Shown one piece after another: positions 16,223 through 24,062 of a stretch of 30,644 nt of DNA. Numbering within the stretch: position 1 is the first letter of the stretch; every line of letters begins with the position of its first letter. The notes beneath the pieces were generated by a model. It was not told where the DNA came from and made no database searches. It saw nothing but the letters and a program-made list of their open reading frames with translations. The position numbers and the translations under genes are program-made. The stretch lies in the NCBI GenBank assembly GCA_964489835.1, contig CAZBBC010000041.1:1-30644 (forward strand), written 5' to 3'. This DNA is from CAZBBC01 sp964489835 (GTDB lineage Bacteria > Calditrichota > Calditrichia > JAJRVZ01).

Positions 16223-17104
16223 TTACCATCCTCGTGTTTGTATCAATTCATCCTCAGAGAGACGAGATACATCAATACCTTTCATAGCGTCACCGAGCCC
16301 CTCACTTGCCTTTGCCACCACGTCAGGATCCTTATAATGTGTGGTTGCCATGACAATGGCTCGTGCTCTTGCCTGGGGATCATTTGACTTAAAGATACCA
16401 GAACCTACAAAAACAGATTCAGCACCTAACTGCATCATCAGCGAGGCGTCCGCCGGTGTGGCAATACCCCCAGCGGCAAAATTTGGCACAGGCAACTTCC
16501 CATTTTCTTTTATGTCCTGAACAACAGGCAAGGAGCTGCCCACTTTTTTCGAATAGGCTACTAATTCTGAATCATCAAGCGTTTGAATGCGCTTTATTTC
16601 GCTTTGAACCATTCTCATGTGTCTGACAGCCTCCACGATATCCCCGGAACCGGCCTCCCCTTTCGTTCTTATCAAAGCAGCACCTTCCGATATCCGACGC
16701 AGTGCTTCTCCTATCTCTCGACAGCCGCATACAAAGGGAATTTTGAAGTTATGCTTCCAAATATGATTTTCTTCATCAGCCGGTGTTAATACTTCACTCT
16801 CATCGATAAAATCGATACCCAGACTTTCAAGAACCTGAGCTTCTGCAAAATGTCCAATCCGACATTTAGCCATTACCGGTATAGATACATTTTTCTGAAT
16901 TTCTTTTATCATTTTTGGATTAGACATACGGGCAACTCCCCCATCTGTGCGAATATCCGCTGGAATTCGCTCAAGTGCCATCACGGCAACCGCTCCCGAA
17001 TCTTCTGCAATTTTTGCTTGCTCCTGATTCGTAACGTCCATTATTACACCACCCTTGAGCATTTCAGCTAGCCCGACTTTTAATAAAAAGTCTTTATCCA
17101 ACAT
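16223..17104 (-). CDS. pdxS: Pyridoxal 5'-phosphate synthase lyase subunit PdxS
   Basis: A 293-residue (beta/alpha)8 enzyme that builds pyridoxal phosphate from ribose 5-phosphate, glyceraldehyde 3-phosphate and ammonia. Conserved residues are visible: D23 in GGVIMDV, K80 in PVMAKCRIGH (Schiff-base lysine) and the second lysine in LIRTKGEAGSG. The phosphate site block FAAGGIATPADASLMMQLG and the C-terminal tail are normal. AGGAG precedes the ATG. The pdxS-pdxT pair is the deoxyxylulose-5-phosphate-independent route to vitamin B6. Confidence 0.97.
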   Translation of the reverse strand: MLDKDFLLKVGLAEMLKGGVIMDVTNQEQAKIAEDSGAVAVMALERIPADIRTDGGVARMSNPKMIKEIQKNVSIPVMAKCRIGHFAEAQVLESLGIDFIDESEVLTPADEENHIWKHNFKIPFVCGCREIGEALRRISEGAALIRTKGEAGSGDIVEAVRHMRMVQSEIKRIQTLDDSELVAYSKKVGSSLPVVQDIKENGKLPVPNFAAGGIATPADASLMMQLGAESVFVGSGIFKSNDPQARARAIVMATTHYKDPDVVAKASEGLGDAMKGIDVSRLSEDELIQTRGW

Positions 17105-17294
17105 CTTAAATCTCCTGTTTCGTTTAAAATTAATAATTTACCAAGCAGCTGATATAAAGTCAACAAAAGGCATATGTTCCGATAACCCCTAAGACCTGGT
17201 GTTTTATACCATAAGCATATCATTGCATCATCATAATGATTATGTTAATTTAGACTGATCATTGTGGTTTTATAGTAGCCTGAATAAGGGGGCC

Positions 17295-17357
17295 CCTTCT
17301 CTTTTTAAGAGAAGGTCGAAGATGCGGCTTAGACGCAGACTGGGGGATGAGTTTTTT
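17295..17357. repeat. Hairpin-bearing intergenic repeat (REP-like) between pdxS and the PqqD-like gene
   Basis: In the 326-base divergent gap 17105-17430, a perfect 9-bp stem CCTTCTCTT (17295-17303) / AAGAGAAGG (17307-17315) is followed by a shorter TGCG/CGCA hairpin and then GGGGGATGAGTTTTTT. The GC content jumps compared with the surroundings. It lies upstream of both flanking genes, so it is not a terminator for either. It looks like a dispersed repeat, but only one copy is in the window. The rest of the gap contains no gene I can support. Confidence 0.5.
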
Positions 17358-17430
17358 AATTCTTAATTGAATCATTTTTTTTAACCGGACAATACTGATT
17401 TAATATATAGCTAAATCTCGAATAAAATTT

Positions 17431-17775
17431 ATGGATGAAAAAAGTATAAATTTATTGTCTTTAATACCGACCCATAACATCAAATGGGAAATAAATAAGG
17501 AAAATAATCTTGTTGTTATTAAAAAACCTAAATTCCTGAATCCATTTTTAAAAAAGCATTTGGTTCCCCGCATGAAAAAGCCCTATTATCTTGTAAAATT
17601 AGACAAAATAGGTAGTTTTGTCTGGTTAAATATCGATGGAAAGTTGACCATTGGAGAGATTGCAGATAGAATGAAAAAAGAATTTGATCAATCAATCGAG
17701 CCGGTTTACGATCGTCTTGGGCAGTTTATCAATTCACTTCTTAAACATCATTTTATCAATGTATCAGATCGGTAA
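17431..17775 (+). CDS. PqqD-family peptide-chaperone-like protein
   Basis: A 114-residue protein. Its second half matches the PqqD fold, a small winged-helix-like domain that presents precursor peptides to radical SAM or other modifying enzymes: LDKIGSFVWLNIDGKLTIGE followed by IADRMKKEFDQSI and a terminal helix. The N-terminal ~45 residues are basic and lack the pattern. Stand-alone PqqD-like proteins without pqq genes are widespread, and no peptide precursor or radical SAM enzyme is nearby, so its partner is unknown. It converges on selD, with 24 bases between the stops. No clear ribosome-binding site. Confidence 0.75.
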   Translation: MDEKSINLLSLIPTHNIKWEINKENNLVVIKKPKFLNPFLKKHLVPRMKKPYYLVKLDKIGSFVWLNIDGKLTIGEIADRMKKEFDQSIEPVYDRLGQFINSLLKHHFINVSDR

Positions 17776-17799
17776 TGTAAAAGATATGTTCTTTTAATT

Positions 17800-18840
17800 C
17801 TATTTTAGAAATATCTTGTTCTCTGAATCCACTACTTTTCCAATGATTGCAATTTCCATTGGATAATTATTTAAATCGTTTATAAATCCTTCGGTAGATT
17901 CCTGCGGAATGCTGATCAATAATCCTCCGGATGTCTGAGGATCAAACAATATATTTTGGTACCATACATCGATGGAACCTAACATCACATGATCCTGAAT
18001 ATATAATTGATTTGCCAGCGTGCCCCCAGGAATTTGTGTTGCTTGTTGCGCATATGGAACCGCCTGTTCAAAAAATGGTATTTTCTCGACAGTGATCATT
18101 ACACCACATTCTAAACCTTCCAGCATCTCCCACAGATGCCCTAAAAGTCCGTACCCGGTAACATCCGTGCAGGCTGAAATTGGATATTTATCAAAGAGGA
18201 GAGCCGGTGCCCTGTTCAGTAGAAGCATGCTGTTAATTACTTCCTGGATGTCCTGCTCATCGACAAGACCATTTTTTAAAGCAGTCGTTAATATTCCTGC
18301 TCCTAACGGCTTGGTTAACAGCAAGTTATCCCCGATTTTAAGGTTATGATTAATTATTATTGATGAGGGCCTGATTTTTCCCGTTACGGCTAATCCATAT
18401 TTCAGTTCTTTATCACTAACGGAGTGCCCCCCCAAAATAACAGCATCTGCCTCTTTTACCTTGTCAGCGCCACCCTGAAGTATCAGTCGAAGTGCATCAT
18501 TATCAAGCTGACCATCCGGAAAGCACAATATGTTTAATGCGCTCAACGGTTGGCCACCCATCGCATAGACATCACTTAAAGCATTAGTGGCAGCGATCTG
18601 ACCATAAAGATAAGGGTCATCAACGACGGGAGGAAAGAAATCAGTTGTGTGAATAAGAGCGAGGTCCTCCGAAATTTGATATATTCCCGCATCGTCTGCT
18701 GTGGAAGTATCGACTAAAACATTTGGAGATCTTGGAAATTCGACAGTTGCCATGACTTCATCCAGCACCGCTGGATCCAGTTTACTTGCTCAACCAGCAC
18801 AAGATGCAAGTGAAGTCAGTTTATATTTTTTATTTGTCAT
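17800..18840 (-). CDS. selD: Selenide, water dikinase, selenocysteine-containing
   Basis: A 346-residue enzyme that makes selenophosphate, the selenium donor for selenocysteine and selenouridine. The frame from the ATG at 18840 meets one TGA (18792-18790) and then runs open to the stop. The N terminus reads TSLASCAGUASKLDP, so the TGA (Sec17) aligns with the catalytic Cys/Sec of SelD and K20 is the essential lysine. Ordinary gene calling would start at an internal codon (18768) and lose the active site. Later blocks TTDFFPPVVDDPYLYGQIAA, NALSDVYAMGG and FDPQTSGGLLI are typical. It follows a DUF58 gene by 6 bases. selA, selB and selC are not in the window but must exist elsewhere if this reading is right. 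Confidence 0.93.
18760..18792 (-). promoter_or_regulatory. Bacterial SECIS-like hairpin after the selD UGA
   Basis: On the minus strand, about 14 bases after the TGA, ATCCAGC (18776-18770) pairs with GCTGGAT (18766-18760) around GGT. The apical loop lies about 20 bases past the UGA and contains GU, as bacterial SECIS loops recognised by SelB do. Position and loop fit; binding is not shown. Confidence 0.75.
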
Positions 18841-18846
18841 GGGTAA

Positions 18847-19749
18847 TTAGCCTAATTTTTTTCTTTTAATCAGATATTCCATCAAGGCGATATCAAGCGA
18901 TTGATCTGTTGTTACCAACTGATAATCAATTAAATATTCCCTGCATAAACTGCGATAATTTCTTTCAAATTGCTTAATAGCGGTAACATATTCTTCTTTT
19001 ATATACCAGGGGTAGGTTCGAATTTTTTGGCCGGATTCTAAATCCTCAAATTCTATCTCCCCTTCAAAATCAAAATTAAGCTCCTTCGGATCCAACAGAT
19101 GTAAAACGAGTAATTCATGCTTATTATATCTGAAATGGCGAAGTCCAGACATAACTTTTGACGGATCATCATAAAGATCCGAAATTAAAATAACCAATCC
19201 TTTCCTTTTCAATCTCTCAGCCATTGTATGTAAAATTGGCTCAATATCTGTATCCTTTCCGGTTTCTGTCGTCTCAAGTTCGATTAAAATCGGACGCAGA
19301 TATGAAGAAACGGATCTGGCGGGCAACAGCTTTTTCATTTGGCTGTCAAATAAACATAGTCCAACAGCGTCTCTCTGTAAAAGCATTAAATAAGTAAGCG
19401 CAGCCGTTAGATTTTTAGCATATGATAGTTTTGAAATATTATCCGAACGAAAAGTCATGGAATTACTTACATCCAATAAAATATATGCCTTTAAATTTGT
19501 TTCTTCTTCAAATTGCTTGATGTAATATCTATCGGTGCGTCCATAAACTTTCCAATCAATATAACGCAGGTTATCCCCGTAATTATAAGGACGATGTTGA
19601 GAAAATTCAGCACTAAATCCATGGAATGGACTTTTATGCAGACCGGTAATAAAGCCTTCGACCACAAGCCTGGCTCTTAGCTCTAAATTGCTTATATTGC
19701 TCAGGATCTTCGGATCTATATATTTTTTATATAATGAGACTTCTTCCAT
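18847..19749 (-). CDS. DUF58 domain protein (vWA-like)
   Basis: A 300-residue protein of the DUF58 family, often paired with MoxR AAA+ ATPases. The diagnostic stretch SQHRPYNYGDNLRYIDWKVY lies near residues 50-69, and a von Willebrand A-like MIDAS motif DVSNSM at 93-98, with a further strand VILISDLYDD. I take the ATG at 19749, with AGGG 6 bases upstream and the family's usual N terminus (LDPKILSNI-like); a start at 19794 would overlap the previous gene. No moxR is nearby. It sits between a CxxC membrane protein and selD in a compact operon; what links these functions is unclear. Confidence 0.85.
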   Translation of the reverse strand: MEEVSLYKKYIDPKILSNISNLELRARLVVEGFITGLHKSPFHGFSAEFSQHRPYNYGDNLRYIDWKVYGRTDRYYIKQFEEETNLKAYILLDVSNSMTFRSDNISKLSYAKNLTAALTYLMLLQRDAVGLCLFDSQMKKLLPARSVSSYLRPILIELETTETGKDTDIEPILHTMAERLKRKGLVILISDLYDDPSKVMSGLRHFRYNKHELLVLHLLDPKELNFDFEGEIEFEDLESGQKIRTYPWYIKEEYVTAIKQFERNYRSLCREYLIDYQLVTTDQSLDIALMEYLIKRKKLG

Positions 19750-19768
19750 ACTTATCCCTGAATCATTG

Positions 19769-20125
19769 CTAGCCCTGCTTGTAATCCCTCTCAAATTGTT
19801 TGCATGAATCTGTCAGTTCTATTTCAACATCATGCTTTATACACTTGTAATAAAAATTGTCTTTATTTTCCTCTTCTGTAATCTGAATAAATGACATTCT
19901 GAATTTACAATATTGACAGGAGTTAAATTTTACCACCTTATTTTTTTGTGGCTGATAGAATATTCCGCTATGTTTGAATAACATTCGTACCTCAAAAAGA
20001 AGCCAATTTAACTGTTTGATAATATTGATTACTTTTAGAATTGTTATCACCTGAACAATAAACAGAACAAATATTGCGGCGAGTAAAATATCGGTCATAT
20101 TATTTATATTTATTAGTCCCGTCAT
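19769..20125 (-). CDS. Hypothetical membrane-anchored protein with CxxC motif, 118 aa
   Basis: I do not recognise this protein. Residues ~10-33 form one hydrophobic segment (ILLAAIFVLFIVQVITILKV); the rest is hydrophilic and carries CQYC near 70-73, then C-x9-C (KCIKHDVEIELTDSC) near 94-108. The four cysteines could form a zinc ribbon or a redox site in a cytoplasmic or periplasmic tail. It is the first gene of the unit ending in selD (19 bases before DUF58). An internal ATG at 20098 is an alternative start that would place the membrane segment at the N terminus. Confidence 0.65.
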   Translation of the reverse strand: MTGLININNMTDILLAAIFVLFIVQVITILKVINIIKQLNWLLFEVRMLFKHSGIFYQPQKNKVVKFNSCQYCKFRMSFIQITEEENKDNFYYKCIKHDVEIELTDSCKQFERDYKQG

Positions 20126-20135
20126 AACATCATAA

Positions 20136-20157
20136 ATTTACAAATAAAATTGTAAAT
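20136..20157. repeat. 8-bp inverted repeat upstream of the CxxC gene
   Basis: ATTTACAA (20136-20143) and TTGTAAAT (20150-20157) are perfect complements around ATAAAA, 10 bases before the start of the gene ending at 19769. It could be an operator or leader hairpin for the CxxC-DUF58-selD unit. Nothing else was recognised in the 284-base gap 20126-20409. Confidence 0.4.
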
Positions 20158-20409
20158 GGTTCCGGATATTTGACGATTGCTATAAAAAAATAAGTGATTG
20201 GTACGTAGTATCAAATGATTAGTAGGACTAAAATATTTAACAGGATTAATCCCTACTGAGTCGTAATCAAAAAAAAAGAAAAGAATATTCATTTAATACA
20301 ATCTTACGGTAAAAAGTATTGTTATATTGTCCGGATTATCGTTGATGGTAAATGTTGTGGTCGCAGGCAGATTTTATATATGATTTCAGTCAATATTAAA
20401 AATTCTTAC

Positions 20410-21288
20410 TCAGACACCGATTGATTCAGCGGCAATCAGGGTATTTTGTAAAAGCATAGCGATGGTCATCGGACCCACTCCTCCGGGCACCGGTGTAATT
20501 TTTGATACTTTTGCGAGAACACTATTAAAATCAACATCACCGGCCAGCTGATATCCTTTCTCATTATCAGCAGGTACACGATTCATACCGACATCGATAA
20601 TAACCACATCCTGCTTTATCATTTCTCCAGTGACAAAATTTGGGCTGCCCATCGCTGCTATCAGAATATCTGCTTGCCTGGTAAAATGAGCAATATCAGG
20701 TGTCCGGCTATGTACTACTGTAACCGTGGCATTCGCTTCTGTTGATTTTTGCATTAATAAATTTGCCATCGGTTTACCGACTATATTACTCCTACCAATA
20801 ATAACAACGTGCTTACCTTCTGTTTTTATATCATAGGCGTTAAATAATTCTCGAATACCGGCAGGCGTACAAGGTAACACATATGGTCGTCCACTGACTA
20901 GTTTCCCCACATTTGAAGGATGAAAACAATCCACATCTTTCTCCGGATAGACGGATTCAAGTATTTTGGCTTCATTAATATGTTTCGGTAAGGGCAGTTG
21001 AACGAGAATACCATGAAACTTTTTATCCTGATTATACTTCTGGATCAGATTTAAAAGTTCTTCTTCACTCGTTTCCTTTGACAATGTTATTGTTTCCGAA
21101 TAAATACCGGCCTTCTCACAGGCTTTCCCTTTATTTCTGACATATATAGCAGATGCGGGATCATCCCCTACCAATAAAACCACCAATCCGGGATCAATTC
21201 CCTTTGCTTTCAATGCAGCTGTTTTATTTTTTATATCTTCTTTAACCTTCTGACTGACTAGCTTACCATCAATTATTTTCGCTTCCAT
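20410..21288 (-). CDS. folD: Bifunctional methylenetetrahydrofolate dehydrogenase / methenyltetrahydrofolate cyclohydrolase
   Basis: A 292-residue folate enzyme that interconverts 5,10-methylene- and 10-formyl-tetrahydrofolate with NADP. Catalytic region YVRNKGKACEKAGI (K53), then GILVQLPLPKHI and the dinucleotide-binding VVIGRSNIVGKPMANLL are present. The C-terminal signature PVPGGVGPMTIAMLLQNT is intact. Monocistronic in appearance; the downstream side has no clear terminator, and the upstream side is the hairpin-repeat region. Confidence 0.97.
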   Translation of the reverse strand: MEAKIIDGKLVSQKVKEDIKNKTAALKAKGIDPGLVVLLVGDDPASAIYVRNKGKACEKAGIYSETITLSKETSEEELLNLIQKYNQDKKFHGILVQLPLPKHINEAKILESVYPEKDVDCFHPSNVGKLVSGRPYVLPCTPAGIRELFNAYDIKTEGKHVVIIGRSNIVGKPMANLLMQKSTEANATVTVVHSRTPDIAHFTRQADILIAAMGSPNFVTGEMIKQDVVIIDVGMNRVPADNEKGYQLAGDVDFNSVLAKVSKITPVPGGVGPMTIAMLLQNTLIAAESIGV

Positions 21289-21383
21289 ATTTAAATACTT
21301 TCTTTTATTACAGTGATTAACCTGGATAATTCACTTGGTTTGATAAAAATAAGTTTCATACCTTTAGAACGAAAAAGATTATT

Positions 21384-21626
21384 AACCTCGTAGAGGTTTT
21401 ATTATTGTAGAAAAAAATCGTACCCAAAAATGATATAATCCTCGTAGAGGATTTATAATCGCGGAAATCATATAAGTACTGACATATTGTGAGGAATTTA
21501 ATCAAAAAATTCAAATAAATATTCTAATTGTATGCTATTTTAAATATCATTAATAATGCATCCTCTACAAGGATGGGTTATTGGTTTATGTACTTTTTTT
21601 TACAATAATTTATCCTCTACGAGGAT
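21384..21626. repeat. Cluster of four hairpin repeats in head-to-head pairs (BIME-like)
   Basis: Four short hairpins built on CCTCGTAGAGG or its reverse complement: AACCTC-GTA-GAGGTT (21384-21398), AATCCTC-GTA-GAGGATT (21437-21453), CATCCT-CTACA-AGGATG (21559-21575) and ATCCTC-TAC-GAGGAT (21612-21626). The first two run in one orientation, the last two in the other. The sequence after each outer hairpin is also inverted: ATTATTGTA (21401-21409) matches TACAATAAT (21601-21609), next to runs of A/T. So a ~70-base module is present twice in opposite directions around a ~105-base spacer. It fills most of the 405-base gap between folD and rny, which holds no gene. Confidence 0.85.
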
Positions 21627-21693
21627 TGGATTATGGGATTATATGCTTTTTTAAAATATCAGAGTTCAAAATGATAAACACAATTATCAGGCA

Positions 21694-23250
21694 TCAGGCG
21701 AAATCTTCTCCTCTGAACTCTCTGATAACCACAACTTTTATTTGACCGGGATATTCAATTTCTTTTTCAATTTTTTTTGCAATCTCATTGGCCAGCTGAT
21801 GAAGTTTTTTATCATCAACTTTATCATGAGAAACGATGATACGTATTTCCCTTCCAGCCTGTATAGCGAAAGAATGGTGGACACCTTCAAATGATTCGGC
21901 AATGGCTTCAATTTGTCGCATTCGAGTAATAAAGCTTTCTATCGCCTCCCGGCGTGCACCCGGACGGGTCTTGCTCAATTCATTCGCTATCTGGACAATA
22001 ATACTTATGGGTGAAATTGGTTCTATAAGGCTATGATGGGCAGCGATGGCATTCTGAATGATCAAATTTTCATTATACTTTTTAGCAATATCCGATCCAA
22101 TTTCGGCATGGGTGGTATCCAAAGATTTTTCAGTCGCGCGACCAATATCATGCAACAGTCCCGCACGCTTGGCAAGCGATACGTCTAATCCCAGTTCCGC
22201 GGCAATAATACCTGAAGTAACAGCAACTTCTTTTGAATGTTGAAGAACATTTTGACCAAAACTGGTACGAAATCTCAATTTTCCCAGAAGATAAACCAGT
22301 TCAGGATGAACACCATGAATGCCGCATTCAAGTAATACCTGCTCACCCAGCTCTCGCATGTGTTCATTCATTTCACTTTTTACTTTTTCATACATATCTT
22401 CAATGCGACCGGGATGAATACGGCCGTCAGCAACAAGCTTTTCCATAACGATACGAGCAATCTCACGACGGGTGGGATCAAAAGCACTTAAAATGATTGA
22501 ACCGGGTGTATCATCAACAATAACGTCAACACCTGTCACCTCCTCGAAAGCACGAATATTTCTTCCTTCTCTACCAATAATCCTGCCTTTCATATCATCG
22601 GAAGGAATGATGACCGTAGAAACAGTAGATTCGATCGCCATATCAACACCCGATTGTTGCATCGCTGTAATGATCAGATTTCTTGAATTGTTTTTTGCCT
22701 CTTTCTCAGCTTCTTCCATAACCTGTTGTATCATTTTTGCGGCACCATTTTTCGCCTCTTCGATCAGATTGTCCATTAGATTTTTCTTCGCTTCTTCAGA
22801 GGTGAGCCCGGCAATTTTTTCAAGCATTTGGTTTTGTTCATTAATCATATGATTCAGTTTCTCTTGCTTTAGCAGGTTTTGTTGCTCATATGATTTTAGC
22901 TCTTTCTCTAAAAGGTTCAGATCACTTTCTTTCTTGGCGATATAATCAGATTTGCGATCAATATTTGTATCTTTTTCATTCAGGCTCTGTTCTTCTTTCT
23001 GAAGAGATCGTTTTTTATTACGATATTCTTCCTCGAGATTCTGCTTCAGATTATAAAATTCTTCATCAGCCTCAATCAGTCTTTCTCTTTTTGCATTTTC
23101 AGCTTCTATTTTAGCAATGGTAATGATCTCATTTTCTTTTTCTCGGGCACTCTTCAGAGACTTTTTACCAAATGAGGAGTTCAGGATCCACCCAATTACA
23201 AAAAATAGGATTGCCGTAATAACAATACTAATCAGAAGTATCAAAAACAT
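21694..23250 (-). CDS. rny: Ribonuclease Y
   Basis: A 518-residue membrane-anchored endoribonuclease that starts mRNA turnover. From the ATG at 23250 it has one N-terminal membrane helix (LILLISIVITAILFFVIGWI), a long charged coiled coil (~30-170), a KH domain (VIIPSDDMKGRIIGREGRNI near 215-235) and an HD domain (VLQHSKEVA, then GLLHDIGRA near 370). Length matches the ~520 residues of B. subtilis RNase Y. A start at 23322 would add 24 residues running into the 6S RNA, so I reject it. Two copies of AGGAGG precede the ATG, 4 and 11 bases away. Confidence 0.96.
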   Translation of the reverse strand: MFLILLISIVITAILFFVIGWILNSSFGKKSLKSAREKENEIITIAKIEAENAKRERLIEADEEFYNLKQNLEEEYRNKKRSLQKEEQSLNEKDTNIDRKSDYIAKKESDLNLLEKELKSYEQQNLLKQEKLNHMINEQNQMLEKIAGLTSEEAKKNLMDNLIEEAKNGAAKMIQQVMEEAEKEAKNNSRNLIITAMQQSGVDMAIESTVSTVIIPSDDMKGRIIGREGRNIRAFEEVTGVDVIVDDTPGSIILSAFDPTRREIARIVMEKLVADGRIHPGRIEDMYEKVKSEMNEHMRELGEQVLLECGIHGVHPELVYLLGKLRFRTSFGQNVLQHSKEVAVTSGIIAAELGLDVSLAKRAGLLHDIGRATEKSLDTTHAEIGSDIAKKYNENLIIQNAIAAHHSLIEPISPISIIVQIANELSKTRPGARREAIESFITRMRQIEAIAESFEGVHHSFAIQAGREIRIIVSHDKVDDKKLHQLANEIAKKIEKEIEYPGQIKVVVIREFRGEDFA

Positions 23251-23287
23251 TCTGCCTCCTGCCTCCTGTTTATATAAAGGCAAATAT

Positions 23288-23468
23288 AAAAAAAATGCCC
23301 TGTATTTAGCGTCTAATGCCAATTTTGAACCTGGTTCCCGTATGATGGGTACCCTCCTGAACGGGTCAAGTTTCCTCTACAAGAGAGGCCTACATTTGCC
23401 GCCCAGAGCCGGGCTCCCTGTTTAAAGGTGTTGGTTCTTAAATAAGCACCACGTTTAAATACAGGGCA
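23288..23468 (-). ncRNA. ssrS: Probable 6S RNA (SsrS)
   Basis: Between zapA and rny a ~172-base segment is closed by a perfect 12-bp stem: GCCCTGTATTTA and TAAATACAGGGC on the RNA strand (23467-23456 with 23308-23297), followed by eight U. The interior can form partly paired arms with GC-rich apical hairpins, consistent with the large central bubble of 6S RNA, which mimics an open promoter and binds RNA polymerase. Length (~180) and position next to zapA fit: ssrS also follows zapA in gamma-proteobacteria. Strand is set by the U-tail. Not checked with a covariance model. Confidence 0.72.
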
Positions 23469-23489
23469 GTGCTAAATGCCTTGTGTCAT

Positions 23490-23777
23490 TTATATATCTA
23501 AAACGTCTTGTAAAGAACGACTGAGTTTATTTGACTCATGATTAATTTGATCTTTTAAACGTTCATGATATTGTTGATTCTGAAATAATTCTTCAGCAAT
23601 ATTCAATGCTGTTAATATGGCGATTTTTAGATTTGAACCAATTGGCTGGGTCCGGTCTACTTCCTTCATTTTACGGTCAACATACTCAGCAATCTTAATT
23701 AGTTCAGCTTGATTTTCAGACGCTTTTAGAACATATTCAGAGCCAAAAATATTTACTCTTAATTGATTTGTTGGCAT
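23490..23777 (-). CDS. zapA: Cell division protein ZapA
   Basis: A 95-residue ZapA-family protein that cross-links FtsZ filaments at the division ring. LRVNIFGSEYVLKA at the start, AEYVDRKMKEVDRTQP in the middle and AILTALNIAEELFQ near 52-65 are the usual blocks; the C-terminal third is coiled coil. It begins 19 bases after a short coiled-coil gene and lies just before the 6S RNA on the same strand, so the RNA may be processed from a zapA transcript or have its own promoter. Confidence 0.9.
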   Translation of the reverse strand: MPTNQLRVNIFGSEYVLKASENQAELIKIAEYVDRKMKEVDRTQPIGSNLKIAILTALNIAEELFQNQQYHERLKDQINHESNKLSRSLQDVLDI

Positions 23778-23796
23778 TATTTTCCAAGTTTAAGAC

Positions 23797-24060
23797 TCAA
23801 ACACCATCTGTCAGACTTCTTACCTTATTTCTCAAATGTGTAAGCCTGGAAGTAATTTTTTCCTGTCGTTGTCTTAGATTATGATTATTATCTTCCAATC
23901 GCTTCAGATTCTTTAACGATTTTTGGGAACCGCTGTTCAGCTCTTCTTGTAATTTTGTATTTTTCTCTTTTAAAGATTTGTTTTCAAATTTAAGTTTAAT
24001 GATCAGGTCTGTTGCTTCTTTGACAAGAACCTGTAACCGGTCAAATTTTTCTAGTTCCAT
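23797..24060 (-). CDS. Short coiled-coil protein (ZapB-like)
   Basis: An 87-residue, highly charged protein predicted by eye to be almost entirely coiled coil (FENKSLKEKNTKLQEELN, then NHNLRQRQEKITSRLTHLRN). It starts 2 bases after the pheT stop and precedes zapA, an arrangement I recall from several FCB genomes; this suggests a division role like ZapB, but the composition alone cannot prove it. Confidence 0.7.
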   Translation of the reverse strand: MELEKFDRLQVLVKEATDLIIKLKFENKSLKEKNTKLQEELNSGSQKSLKNLKRLEDNNHNLRQRQEKITSRLTHLRNKVRSLTDGV

Positions 24061-24062
24061 AA

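Noticed and set aside
21384..21626. CRISPR array
   Set aside because: Units are hairpins in alternating orientation with unequal spacing and differing stem bases; there are no cas genes and no uniform spacers.
23288..23468. Signal recognition particle RNA or tmRNA instead of 6S RNA
   Set aside because: No GGAAG-type SRP tetraloop helix or tRNA-like ends; closing stem, size and zapA neighbour fit 6S RNA better.
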